Of a stretch of 64,000 nt of DNA, positions 32,395 to 43,227 are shown piece after piece. The stretch lies in NCBI GenBank assembly GCA_964020085.1, contig OZ026602.1, forward strand, positions 33,662,175 to 33,726,174, in the 5' to 3' direction. Source of the stretch: Micromussa lordhowensis (Eukaryota; Cnidaria; Anthozoa; Scleractinia; Lobophylliidae). A program made the position numbers and the translations under genes. Under the pieces are notes generated by a model, which searched no databases, had not been told where the DNA came from, and worked only from the letters and a program-made list of their open reading frames with translations. Positions within the stretch are counted from its first letter, which is position 1. Each line of letters begins with the position of its first letter.

Positions 32395-32600
32395 TCCCAG
32401 ATGGCTTGATAGCTCAGTTGGTAGAACACTGCAGTGGTATCACAAAGTTCACAGGTTCAAATCCTGTTCAGGCCTGAATTTTTTTCACAACTGCCTTAGT
32501 TGTGTGTAATGAACCATGATGATCAACAATGTCTTTGTATCTTTCTCTGCAGCTCAAATATACAACCTTTCATATGTTCATTGTAGACTTGTGTGTTGTG
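32395..32600 (+). repeat. SINE, diverged
   Basis: A tRNA-like head (32403-32474) with A-box TAGCTCAGTTGG and B-box GGTTCAAATCC is followed by a T-run and a body that includes GCAGCTCAAATATACAACC..TTTCATATG. The SINE pair at 37937-38378 has the same order: head, TTTTTTTC, then GCAGTTCAAATATATGAA..TTTCATATA. I infer an old member of the same superfamily. Confidence 0.65.
32403..32474 (+). tRNA. tRNA-like SINE head (not a tRNA gene)
   Basis: 72 nt with a 7-bp acceptor stem (GGCTTGA / TCAGGCC, one G-T pair), a D-arm TAGCTCAGTTGGTAGAAC and a T-arm ACAGGTTCAAATCCTGT. The anticodon arm is degenerate. Internal Pol III A and B boxes are kept. Classified as SINE-derived because of the attached body. 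Confidence 0.45.
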
Positions 32601-32639
32601 AAATTGGTATATATTTTATATTTTAAATTATATTTTGGT

Positions 32640-33025
32640 TCATGTTTCTGACTTTTCATGGCCATGAACACATACATTCATGACCCATTAAATTCCACTC
32701 TGGCCAGTTTCTGACTACCATTTAAATTTCATGGGCCCTGAAATCTAGTGGTGTATGTTTCATGACCCATTAAATTTAACTTTTATTTTTTCATGAATTT
32801 TCATGGCCATGAAAACAGATTTTAATGACCCATTAATTTCAGTTCTGGATGAGTGACAAATTTTCATGGCCATGAAAAAGAATTTCATGAGCCATGAAAG
32901 AATTTTCATGAAAAATTCATGAGTTTCAGTGAGGCCATGAAAATAGGAAATTGCAATATTCATGGCCCCTGAAAACCGATTCATGGGTCTTTCACGAGTG
33001 TTTCATGGGATTTTTATGAAACTAC
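32640..33025. repeat. CATGAAA/TTTCATG motif field 2
   Basis: Same motif vocabulary as 28120-29110: TTTTCATGGCCATGAAAA appears almost whole at about 32798 and 32863, with many TTCATGGCC and CCCATTAAA words in both orientations. It sits 300 bp after the SINE. No coding frame. Confidence 0.7.
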
Positions 33026-33596
33026 ATTTGGTAGTGCCAACGAACATTGCGAAGCGATTTACAGAAAATTCCTGAAAGACCTCTAAAAGAATTTATCACA
33101 AAGATGCTGTGCACATCAAAAGGGTTTGTTGTGCTATATTTCATTATGATATACATATGCAATTAAACATCCCGTGGTATTATACTCTCTTGTGACATAA
33201 TTTTATGATCATGTAGCTAAATCAGCATTTTTCAATTGAAAATAATAATGGTTTAAATTTTTCCTCTGAAAGGGCCTTGTTGAGAGCATGAATAAAATCA
33301 CCTAATGTAGGACATTGACTTCATAAGCCTAGTTTACTGGTCTACATTGAAAACATCAGTTAACTGAATAAAATGAAGAAATCTTCAACTGTGGAAGATT
33401 GACCGAGAAGGAGTATGCACATAATGATAATAAACTTTCTAATGCCATAACTTGCATATGATAGTCAGCTTCTCATAAAAAAGAAATTGACATTGTAGTT
33501 AATGTATTTTTTAAGACTCGGCTCGAGGTACGAGACTGCAAGGAGTGTGATTTAATCAAGCAGTTTAATTACTTCTATGTCTATATACTTTACAGC

Positions 33597-33931
33597 ATCG
33601 GCACTTTAAAGGAGGCCGCAGGCTGCAAGGTTGCTGGTGCAGCAAAACCCTATATCTTGTCAGCTGAATTACAGCCAATGGTATCTGCCACTTTGAACAA
33701 CCCCAACATAAATAATGCAGGGCTGTTCAAAGTACTTAGAGTCTGGAAAAATGGGCAGATTTTCTACTCCCAAGAGTACACAAGGGTAAAGAAGAGAAAC
33801 AGCTACACAGTGCTACTGGCTGGAGGGGCTTTTGCCAAAGTCCAGTGTACTATGAAGTGCCAATTAACAACGACAGTCCATTTTTTCTCAATGATGTTGG
33901 TTGGCATCTTGTTCGCATTGAAAAAGAGAGG
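33597..33931 (+). pseudogene. Copy B late exon
   Basis: Opens after TACAG and ends before GTAATT. Encodes TLKEAAGCKVAGAAKPYIL, LFKVLRVWKNGQIFYSQEYT and RVKKRNSYTVLLAGG; a one-base shift near 33845 then gives YYEVPINNDSPFFLNDVGW. The EYTRVKKRNSYT segment matches AYTRVSVRNSYT of copy A. It is the last exon I can connect to copy B. Confidence 0.6.
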
Positions 33932-34464
33932 TAATTTGTAAAATTAATGTGTTTTTATCATGTTTCATTCTTGTTGTCTCCACCATGTTAAGCGAGCCTT
34001 AAACTTGTAAAATATAATTTGATGCATACTGATATACATGACTTTAATAGAAACTCACAAGTGGTTGACACAAGTAAATTTTTGTGTGTGATTAGAAATA
34101 TTTAGCTTGTAAATATTCACTTAAAATGTTACTTTAAATGCCTTATTCGGTAGATACTTGTAATGCATGAGAAATAAGTTAGCCAATGACAATGTACAGT
34201 TCTAAATTCAAATCTTTTGCTTGCTTGCATGGGGAATTAATATTGTTGTATGTATAAAAACATTCAGCTAAACATTCATTGATTTCCAAAAGTGGTATGC
34301 AATCTCCATTATGTGAATAATACAGAAAACTTTTAAAATCACTACCCAGTTGTGTAGCCATAAGATGTGAGTTATTCAGATAATCTTCATTAAGCCTTAT
34401 ATTGTGGTGTGTTGTAATTATTTCGGTTAGACTCACCCTTTCGACTGTTGACTGTTATTAACAC
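33932..34464. other. No gene seen
   Basis: AT-rich sequence downstream of the copy B exon. A short minus-strand frame (34179-34436) has no recognisable motif. Confidence 0.35.
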
Positions 34465-34870
34465 CCAGGTACTCCCGGGAATTCCCGGGAATTATTAGAC
34501 TTCATTTTGTGTGATTTTCAAGCGTCCCGAGAATTTTGACCGTTTTTAAAAACAAAAAACGCTGTTTTATTTAATTAACCAAACATCACTCAAAAAATCC
34601 CGACAATTCTCGGGAATTTTTGGAGTAAACATTTTTTAACCTTTGAGCCCCCGAGAATTCCCAAGAATTGTTGAGCACGGGTAACATCACTCAAGAACTC
34701 TCGACAATTCTCGGAAATATTTTGAGTACACATTTTTAAACCTCTGAGCGCCCGAGAATTCCCGAAAATTGTCGGGCACAGGTCAAGGACTCCAACAAAT
34801 ACAGAACATTCTCGGGAACTGTTGGGAATTCTCGAGATATTTCCAACTCCCGAGAATTCCCGAATTCCGT
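34465..34870. repeat. Array of CCCGAGAATTC palindromes
   Basis: Repeated CCCGAGAATTCCC, GACAATTCTCGGG and GGGAATTCTCG words in both orientations. Two to three degenerate units of about 115 bp are visible, each carrying AACATCACTCAA, then GACAATTCTCGG, GAGTA(A/C)ACATTTTT, then CCCGAGAATTCCC. Ends ACTCCCGGGAATTCCCGGG and CGAGAATTCCCGAATTC are mirror-like. No coding content. Confidence 0.7.
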
Positions 34871-35324
34871 TTCGTACGGGCTAGAGGGTTTTCGGTTCTG
34901 TCCTAGTGTACTGGTTCACAAGGGGATGACCATTGTTATTTCTTTGTTTAGGAGTCATTGCTTAGCTGTTGTGTATTGTTTGGTCTATTGTATCGGCTCT
35001 TGTGGATCGGCACATGAGGACTGAACCGGGTTTTCTTTCGGCTAATTAAAATTTCAAATTCTGTTTTCCCTTTACTGTGAATTGCTGTATACTTTCCGTC
35101 GTAAATTTCTTAAAGAATAAGCCAGCTGGGTCAAATGAAGTGGATTTTGTTGCAGTTCATCAGAGGCCTAGGGACTGCATTACAACATTTTTTGTTGTTG
35201 TTGTTGATGTTTATTTGTCCATTATATTACATGTACAATTGAACTGTTGTTATATCTGCTAAATTGGATATAAATATGACTGGAGCTCTTAGCAAGCTCA
35301 AGGAGCTTTTCTCGTGTCATATTC

Positions 35325-35440
35325 CAGAATAGGAGGGGGAGGGGGTATTAGAGAGGGGGCTTTTTTTACAAAAATGGTCTTCGAAATAGGGGCTTTATTA
35401 GAAAGGGGGAAGTAATAGAGAGGGGAGGCTTCTAATTAAT
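35325..35440 (+). repeat. Purine-rich TTAGAGAGGGGG repeat
   Basis: Short direct repeats of TTAGAGAGGGGGCTT, GGGGCTTTATTAGAAAGGGG and TAATAGAGAGGGGAGGCTT. Probably an internally repeated piece of a dispersed repeat. The rest of 34871-36807 shows no exon that I can support. Confidence 0.5.
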
Positions 35441-36807
35441 AGCACTTTTATGGTATAGCAACTTAAGTGTACGTCACAAAGCATTGTTTTTATTCCATGA
35501 AAACCGATTTCTGTTCACTGATAAACATACCAAGCAAATATTGCCTGATAATTGATAGGGTTCAGATTGACTTTGTTGTATTCTAAGAAAAAAATTTTTT
35601 CTTGTACTAACAAAGGGAGCAGGGTCCTACCGGTTGGTAAAGGGTGGATCTCTGGCACAGCTCACGAACAGAAAAAATAGTGGATCACGGATATAAAAAT
35701 TTTGTTTTCCTGAATAACGCCAAATAGAATAACGCCAAATAGAGTGTTTGAAGAAAGCTAATTCGCGAATCGCTGAGTCAAGGCTCCTTATTGCAAATCA
35801 GATACCTAAGTCGCTGTCGATACGTAACTCTAACCATTCGGAAAACTTGTGTCTCAAAATCATGTAGAACAGAGTGGCAAAATCATGAATATCAGGAAAT
35901 AATTCAGGTTCTTCACGAGTCATGCAAAAACCCTCAGGTCACAGGTCACAAAGAATAATGTCAGATCCTTAATTCACGTTTCACAGATAATAAAAATCAG
36001 CTAATCACACATCACAAGAATACCCCTGTCACGACCCTCAGGGAAGTATGCACAGATTGGGTTTCTTGGTTGTTTGGTGTGGCGAAATATCAATTTATGC
36101 TTTCTTGGCCAGTTTATGTTTTACATGTAACCATGAATTTTTGGCCTAAACATCACTTGAAAGTTTAAGAAGAAAACAGTGTAATTTACCTTGACACTGC
36201 GTTCTTACATATTTTGTTTCATGTGTGAAAAATCCTTTGAAAAGTTTAGAAAATGGCTTGGAATACTTTAAAATAATATCATAATTTTAAGCAACATTTT
36301 TAGTCGTCTTTATGGGAAAAAACTTCTAAAATGTGTATACTAGGTTTTATTTTTTAGCTTTCTTGGTCACACTTCTGTCTTCAACTCGAGGAACTCTTAA
36401 TTGACCATAAAATATCTTTTGTGTATTTTTTCAAGGGAATTTTTAATATTTCAGTTGGTGATTTCAAGCTTTGTGGTCCCTTATCACTTTCACAAGAGGA
36501 CAACACCTTTACTCTGCCATTTCTTGCCACACAGTGGCAAGTGGGGGTAGGTGTGGGAGAGGGTCGACCCCTCCCACTGGGGGAGTCCAGGGGGGCGTCC
36601 GGCAAATGGGTGCATTTTAGGCTACTTTTGCAAACTTTCTGTTCTTATATTAGCTGATATAATGAGGCATTCGTTACTATGAAATATGCAACTTTTAGTA
36701 TGGATCACGTACCAAAATAATTAGCCAATAAATGACAACTTCGCTTAATATTTATTTTAAGTTATAGTTACTTGTTTCCTGAATTAAGTTTGTTACTCTA
36801 TTTACAG

Positions 36808-37638
36808 ACCTGTCGATGCTGTGGTGAAGAAGCTCCAATAGCTTTAAAGAAGTGTGAAAGATGTGGAGATGAGTTTCCAAAAAAAGAGAAGAATTGGCAA
36901 TCAATAAAAAAATTGAAAGCCCCTAATCCAACAGTACAGCGTGACCTCTTGGAACAAAGGGTTATTTATTGAAATCATAGTAAAGTTCAATTGTTAGTTC
37001 TTTAAACTTGCATTTCATGATATTTATTTTTTTCAATGGGCCTCTTGGGATGTGTCTTTAGTTCTGTAAACCACTGGAGTAAGAGAAGGGAGGGAGGTGG
37101 TAAAACTGCAATCCTCCTTCAATCCGTACAGGTCCTTTAACCATGACAAAATCTGTTAAATGAAACTGTGGAGTATTAACTTTCTTTCAAAGACAATAAA
37201 GCCAGGGACTTGAATGTCACCATGAATTAATTTATTTTTTGTAATGTATACAATTTATTGTCTTCAAATCAAAGAAAACCTTAAGATTAAGTTAGTTTAA
37301 TATTACAGTAAAACATCTGTGAGTTGAGAATCAACTGAGAAAAAAGATGAAGGGCCACAAACAAGGACAAATGAGGAAAACTTGATATACTATACTAAAT
37401 TTGTCAAGGTTCGCCAACCATTAAGAGGTTATTGCCACTCTTTTGACATGTCTGTTTAAAAGTGGATAACAATTTCTTTTTTGCAGGCAGATATATTGAA
37501 TCATCACACCTAAATGGTGTTTCCATATCATCATATGGAACCAAGGGACTTGGGGAAGCGTTCATTTCAGGAAAAGGGGAAATCAGCATGACCTTCAAAC
37601 ACATGTTTGAAGCCTTCTGTGGAGAATATGGGAACTAG
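36808..37638 (+). pseudogene. Two orphan exons, zinc-ribbon protein
   Basis: Exon 36808-36960, after TTTACAG, encodes TCRCCGEEAPIALKKCERCG, a C-x2-C .. C-x2-C zinc ribbon, then KNWQSIKKLKAPNPTVQRDL. Exon 37487-37638, after TTTTTTGCAG, encodes RYIESSHLNGVSISSYGTKG and ISMTFKHMFEAFCGEYGN, then TAG. The two do not join in phase directly, so an exon may be missing, or they may belong to different genes. I do not recognise the family. They could be the tail of copy B or an independent gene; a minus-strand frame overlaps the second exon. Confidence 0.35.
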
Positions 37639-37978
37639 CTTTATCCCTGATTTGTTACTTGAAACAAGGAATAACCAAAGATCGTAATTTAAGATCAGTC
37701 TAGATTCATTTATTTATAATTTTAATGGTATGCATCTAATGAAAAGACACTTTAAGGGTCCCATCAATATTCTGTGAACTCCAATAAAAATAAAGTATCT
37801 TGACAATATTCAGATATTATAATCATTCTGTAATTTTGTTACAGAATGATAGCAATTGTACAATAAAAATTACATTTTGATACCACAAATCTGATACATA
37901 ATCCAGTTCTGGCCTTCTCTCTGTCATGGTTGTCATGGAAGATATGAACTCAACAAATTGACCTCGCTCCCAATGTGT

Positions 37979-38050
37979 GGCTTCATAGCTCAGTTGGTAG
38001 AGCATCGCACCGGTATCGCGGAGGTCACGGGTTCAAATCCCGTTGAAGCC
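37979..38050 (+). tRNA. tRNA-like head 1 (Thr-GGT-like)
   Basis: A 72-nt cloverleaf can be drawn: acceptor GGCTTCA/TGAAGCC, D-arm TAGCTCAGTTGGTAGAGC, anticodon arm TCGCA-CCGGTAT-CGCGG (anticodon GGT), T-arm ACGGGTTCAAATCCCGT. Position 33 is C instead of the near-universal T, and the anticodon stem has a mismatch, so a translation-competent tRNA-Thr is unlikely. The A and B boxes are intact and could drive Pol III transcription of the SINE. Confidence 0.5.
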
Positions 38051-38231
38051 CTGATTTTTTTCAGGCTTCTTCTTTCCAGTTGCTTAAATTGGAAAATTCA
38101 CTGCGAGGATCATTCTTCACTTTCATCTATGACCGCAGTTCAAATATATGAATTATTTCATATATACTTACATCATTTCACTCCTCACGGGAAGATATGA
38201 ACTCAACAAATTGACCTCGCTCCCAATGTGT

Positions 38232-38303
38232 GGCTTCATAGCTCAGTTGGTAGAGCATCGCACCGGTATCGCGGAGGTCACGGGTTCGAATCCCATTGAA
38301 GCC
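38232..38303 (+). tRNA. tRNA-like head 2 (Thr-GGT-like)
   Basis: Same 72-nt head as 37979-38050 with two changes: GGTTCGAATCC in the B box (the canonical form) and TCCCATTGAAGCC in place of TCCCGTTGAAGCC, which breaks one T-stem pair. Part of the second SINE copy. Confidence 0.5.
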
Positions 38304-38346
38304 CTGATTTTTTTTCAGGCTTCTTCTTTCCAGTTGCTTAAATTGG

Positions 38347-38983
38347 AAAATTCACTGCGAGGATCATGCTTCACTTTAGGAAGGCTATCTCGACAAATGT
38401 CATACATGTGATTTCCCAGCTCAATACAGCCGCACAATATTCGGACTACATCACTGGGGAGAGATCCTTCATCTGGAATTGGCATATTTTTTCTCCAAAA
38501 GAGACATGCAAGGAGAATAGCTATCAAACTGCAAGCATTACTTCCATTGCGTTCGTTAAACGTGCTCTGACTGACTTCTGGGAAACGCCAAGCAAACATA
38601 TTCTCACTTATCCGCTCCGAACACAAAGGAGTAAATGCCTGCAGTTCATCGACAATCTTCGAAAATTCTGTTAGCGCATTATTAGCTTGAGTGATATCCG
38701 CCCCATCTTGACTTTGTACATCGCCGAGATCTTCTTCGTCCGCATCTTCCTCCTCGTCTTCCAATTCACCCACAATATCATTCTCTTCCTCAAGTTCAGA
38801 CACATCGTCTTCGGAATTCACAGCCAGTTCTTTAAATGAAGGCAACTCATTTGATAACACGGATGCAAAAGCATTCAAGCCAGCTGCAATCTGCTTCAAA
38901 CAGAAATCCTTCCCCTCCTCCAACAAAGAAATCTTTCCCCTGGCCACACGTTCACTTGTAGATAGAGTGACATAGTTTGACAC
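38347..38983 (-). pseudogene. KDZ gene C-terminal exon, GSNAC domain
   Basis: Opens after TTTAG (minus). Encodes NYVTLSTSERVARGKISLLE, an acidic run (DVSELEEENDIVGELEDEEE), ITQANNALTEFSKIVDEL and RNGSNACSLIAILLACLFWR, then GNHMYDICRDSLP before the SINE. The NGSNAC..IA...A block looks like a catalytic-Cys region, comparable in style to papain-fold peptidases, but no His partner can be placed because the frame runs into the SINE. Fusion to the KDZ core is inferred from strand, spacing and exon order. Confidence 0.5.
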
Positions 38984-39068
38984 CTAAATAAAGCTAGGAG
39001 GGCTGTTTCAGCTTGTCGAGTCTCATCAGTATGGCGTGGCCATGATTAGTATTTCAACACACATGTTA

Positions 39069-39284
39069 CAGTGCGTTTACTGAAACCGGGGCCACCCAGA
39101 GTTTGACATTTAACCGACACCGTAGACGCGGAAACATCGCCGTTCAACGAACAAGTTGAGATATCATTGTTTTGTAAAGGACATTTAATTGGCTGAATTT
39201 GAAAATGTTGGAATCTATTGTTTCAGTTCTTCCTTCTGATTGCTTTTCATTGTCTGGGTGGCCCCGGTTTCAGTAAACGCACTG
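39069..39284. repeat. MITE with CAGTGCGTTTACTGAAACC ends
   Basis: Inverted ends CAGTGCGTTTACTGAAACCG and CGGTTTCAGTAAACGCACTG extend through GGGGCCACCCAG, about 32 bp. Flanked by TA on both sides (TTA left, TAA right), the target duplication of Tc1/mariner elements. 216 bp, non-coding, in a KDZ-gene intron. Confidence 0.75.
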
Positions 39285-41143
39285 TAATGATGAAATGAAA
39301 TTTAAATTCTTTCAAAGTGTTTCTAGCCACTGGAAGCAAAGATGATGGCAGCCATGGACAGCACAAAGCAAAACAACAATAGAACTGACATGTATACTAT
39401 AAAGCATAAACCTTTTCACATCTCACCTTTTCCACTACGGTATCTTCTCGTGAAGTATTGCAATCATCCGAGTCACACCCTTTGGAACCAGTATCCTTGA
39501 TAGCTAAAACATTAACATGAAGAGTGTATCAATAATATGACACGGGTTAGCAATAATTTAAGTAATTAATTAAGGTGTAATTACATCAAGGCTACCCCTT
39601 AAAGCAAACCTGACAGTCAAATAAGGGGATAGTCGAAAACAGGCATGCTATGTCATATATTTAAAGTCGATGAACAAATGGACTAACAAGACAAAGTGGG
39701 ATATTGTATACGCTCTGACTTCAAAGTGAAAGCTTCCTCTCAAGTCGAAGGGGGGGAAGGGGTTAATTCCCAGGTGAAACAATTTTCATTGTACATGATA
39801 GGAGCACAAGGAGGTATGACTGCCTCAAGGTTAGGAGCTCAGAGTAACGGATAATATGTCAAATTGACATGGGTATGGAAAAAAGACAGTGGGAGGTACA
39901 CACTAATACCCGTCAAGGACGCTGTTAACTCCATTTTCTTCTTATCAATTGCCGGAATCATGTGATCCTTATAGAAAGAAATAAAGGAGTTCATCTCTCT
40001 CTTGATCAGCGGAAGCTCCTCTTTAAGTCTGTGGATTTCCACTTGCTGTTCGACAGCTGCTCTCTTGGTACTCCGAGGAACTATATTGTGCAAAGTACGG
40101 TACTATTACAAACGAATCATTTCTTGTGTCAATCTATTGACAATTAATATCAGGAGATAACCTAGAAAGGGATAGCCTCTTTTATCTCCCTTTCACTTTC
40201 ATAGATCTGTGAATAGACAGTTATTACTATTATGATGCTACAAACCCGAACCGAAACAAAGTACTCTGAATAGAACAAAAACGGAGTTGTCAGCGTGAAT
40301 AGAACAGCCACTGACATATCATGTAGATATCAAATACTGCAACTGATCAATTGGCACTAGTCGACCATCACTTCCAAAAATAATGAGTGAAAAAATATCA
40401 AGGACAACAATTTATTCTAACATGGCCATCCAATGAGGTATCAGTTAGCTGCCATGGGAATACTCCATTCTGAATGTTTTTCAAGCAAACCTTGCTGCCT
40501 TCCACGACAATTTCATTGTACTTTGTTACTGTCTTCTGCAACAAATCTTTCTCGAGAGACACCTTGCTCCAAAGCCGTTTCCTCTGCTTACTTGAATCTA
40601 ATACAGAAAGACAATAGGTGCAGTTACAATATCACTAAGTGTACGAGCGAAGCTGAAATGATCTAGAAAACTTTATTCCATACCTACATGTACGATTACA
40701 TGGTAATAAAATGTGTGCATTGTGAGTTAGATCTAACCTCCTAGCCTTTCCATATTGTACACCATCTGAGAAATGGAATAGTGATGACGTTCCATTAGTG
40801 TTTTAAGATGGGAAGTAACCTTTTCCAGCAAACTTTTTTCACGATCATCTTCCACTTCAGCATTTCCCCACGTAATGTTAGATCACCAACCGAAGATCTT
40901 GCAACTAACTGGTTATACTGGTTATACTGTTGGCACATTTTCGCTTTGTAGAGCCTTAAGCATAAACTCTTCTTCTTTCAGAGAAATGGTAGCTTTTCTG
41001 GAGCGTTGCGAATTCTGTTCAACTGAAGCAAAATAATAAAAGAAGGTAACTACTAGGTTTATTTATTTGGAAGAAAAACTATCAATGATAAACAATATTA
41101 GAGCAGTTTCCAATTGATTGTCGCAAGTAATTAGACAATTACT

Positions 41144-41413
41144 TTGGTTTTGGTTTTGGTTTTGGGTTGAGATTGGCTGAGTAGTCTAATTGTTAAGTAA
41201 TTGGTTTGATTTTGGTTTTACTATGGTTTGAGATTGGCTGATTAGTATATTTGGTAAGTAACTGGTTTGATTTTGGTTTTACTATTGTTCGTAATCGGCT
41301 GACTAGTGTAATTGGTGAGTAATTGGTTTGGTTTTGGTTCTTTTATGGTTCGAGATTGGCTGAGTAGTCTAACTGGTAAGTAATTTGTTTGATTTTGGTT
41401 TTACTATGGTTTG
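41144..41413. repeat. 63-bp minisatellite in KDZ gene
   Basis: About four units of roughly 63 bp, each with TTGGTTTTACTATGGTT, GAGATTGGCTGAGTAGT and CTAATTGGTAAGTAATTGG. Units differ by a few bases. The rightmost unit runs directly into the exon that starts at 41524 (KVQLSSAENDLSEQLKELHA), so part of it may be transcribed as exon. Confidence 0.8.
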
Positions 41414-42433
41414 AGCAGCATGATGGATCTCTTCCTTCCAGCAAGACAACGCATCAGCAGACGCATGAAGCTCCTTAAGCTGCTCTGAAAGGTCATTTTC
41501 TGCACTGGATAGCTGCACCTTTACCTGTGTAGCCAATAGTTATCACTGGGTTGACATGGAGACGTAACTGTTCCTCGGAAATGTAATAAAAGTATGAAAC
41601 AACCTGCTTTTTGCTCACATGCACCAAAGTATTGTCAAACATGAACATCGTAGACAAACATGAAATGTGGACTAATTAATAGTAAAAAGATATCTCCCGA
41701 AAATAAAGAAATTAAAGAAATTAGTGCCACTGTTAATGCATATTTAGAACTTCAAAGGTCAATCTGCCTTAATTCAAATGGGCTATGAATTACTTCCAGA
41801 TAATTTTAACCAAAAAGAATATCATACCTACCTTTGTGTATCGTTTTGCCAGAGACTGAGGCAACTTTTCTACCTTTTTACGATTCCATTGCAGTGCATG
41901 CTCTGTGAGCAATTCTTCACGTCCTGTGTACAGTAAAGGAAACTTTAAGGACAAAATATCTACCTGAATCAAAAAAGAAATTTCCATATCCTGCAATTTG
42001 TAGCACAGAAAATTAAAGCACATTTCAATCATTAATTTAAAATTGTGAAGAAAAAAAGCCTTATTCCAGTGAAAAATATGTCATGTGATTTTATGTCCAA
42101 GGCAACTTTCTTGAGAAAGGCATTGCTTTTACTGGAACCCACAGGCATGTAGAGGTCAAGAGGAAAGAAAACATACCTGCATGCTAAACAGTGAAGAGCT
42201 AAGAGCTGCAGACAGTCTAGGGTAATGCTTTATGTGGTGACACTATAAGGAATGATTCTAGAAAAATGCAAAGAAAATCTGCAATGGATATTAATAAATA
42301 CCAATTCAAACATACCTTCAGGAAGCATGTGCTTAGAACTTGTACCAAGCCGAGAGAAATGGCTATTAATTTGCTCCACCTCTTCTCCAGTGGTTGCAGA
42401 AGCACCATTCTGCCATCTTCCACCCCAAATCAC

Positions 42434-43043
42434 CTAGAGAAGAAATATTACAACAACAATAACGGCACGTCTTGAACCATCAAACACTTGACATTTTTTG
42501 CACATTTTTCTTCAGGTGAATATAGGATGCAATTCTTTATTTAGTTCAAATGTTGTAGTTTAAAATGAATTTCAGGTTAAAATGATTTTAAACTGGTTTG
42601 ATTTACATTTTCGTTTGTCTAAGATTTATTAACATGTATAATCTTTAAGTTTATAATCAATTTGTCCTGAATTCATTGTAAACTGCAACATAATTACTAC
42701 AGATTAGCATTTTGGCAGTGTGGAAATACTAAATACTAATAAATGTACAGCTCTCATTCTATGGTTGACCACTGAAATATGTACAAGAAAAAAGTCAAGT
42801 GTTTTGTCCTAAATGTTCAAGTGTCTTATGCAGATAATTTTACAATCATGTCATAAAAAATGTATGCCCTGTAATATTTTTCTATCAAGAAAATGTTATG
42901 CAAGATGGGAAAAATGGCTTATTAATCGATTATTGTTTTCATTCCAACAATTCCTATGAGTGGGAAATTGCAGCAAGGAAACCACTGGCTGCGTGCATCT
43001 AGTGAAATGGTACTTGCCAACTACTGATCATATGGTTGACAAT
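42434..43043. other. KDZ intron, no gene seen
   Basis: AT-rich intron between the VIWGGRWQ exon and the exon cut by the BEL element. No coding or repeat signal recognised in this part. Confidence 0.4.
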
Positions 43044-43222
43044 AGAATCGCGTAATTGAATAAAATCTTGCATTCTGATTGGTTTACGAAGCGAGGTATT
43101 TAGCGTGGAATTGTGAGTTGAACACGAGGCTAAGAGATATTGTTATGCATCTACGTCAGGATAAAACCAAACAATATTATTGCTGTTTTCTTTTTTTCTT
43201 ATTGTATTCAATTATGCGATTC
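43044..43222. repeat. MITE-like inverted repeat
   Basis: GAATCGCGTAATTGAATA at the left and TATTCAATTATGCGATTC at the right are inverted copies (one mismatch). 180 bp, no coding content. Confidence 0.65.
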
Positions 43223-43227
43223 AAGGA

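Larger units (their letters stand above)
16906..33931 (+). pseudogene. TNP2/CACTA-like gene, copy B (broken, internally deleted)
   Basis: Exons recognised: 16906-17074 (C2H2 finger), 18673-19425, 19567-19667, 20444-20685, 27111-27223, 27698-27858 and 33597-33931. The order matches copy A: Cys-rich block, NTDGAPLFQSS, INEIPPTER, then KNILIWGLLQGRGKP, the DUF4218-like block and the NSYT block. Between 27223 and 27698 all exons for the FNG..C..C, DYMH and following blocks are missing, so copy B cannot encode a complete transposase. Frameshifts occur near 18740, 20583 and 33845. A full LINE, MITEs, SINE and motif fields occupy its introns. It diverges from the BEN-like gene by about 290 bp. Confidence 0.65.
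37937..38378 (+). repeat. Tandem pair of tRNA-headed SINEs
   Basis: Two copies offset by 253 bp, starting at GGAAGATATGAACTCAACAA (37937 and 38190). Each has a tRNA-like head, a CTGATTTTTTTTCAGGCTT segment and a body through GAAAATTCACTGCGAGGATC; copy 1 continues to the GCAGTTCAAATATATGAA tail and copy 2 is cut short near 38378. The copies differ at only a few sites. The second abuts the end of the KDZ-gene exon on the minus strand. The open frames MCGFIAQLVEHRTG on the plus strand are translations of the SINE. Confidence 0.8.

Noticed and set aside
37404..37604. Minus-strand frame of 66 codons over the plus exon 37487-37638
   Set aside because: The plus strand has a strong acceptor (TTTCTTTTTTGCAG) and ends at a stop; the minus frame has no matching splice context. 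Not fully excluded.
37979..38303. Functional tRNA-Thr genes
   Set aside because: Position 33 is C, the anticodon stem has a mismatch, and each head is attached to a SINE body.
37958..38411. Open frames translating to MCGFIAQLVEHRTG..
   Set aside because: They are translations of the SINE tRNA-like head; common artefact, no gene.
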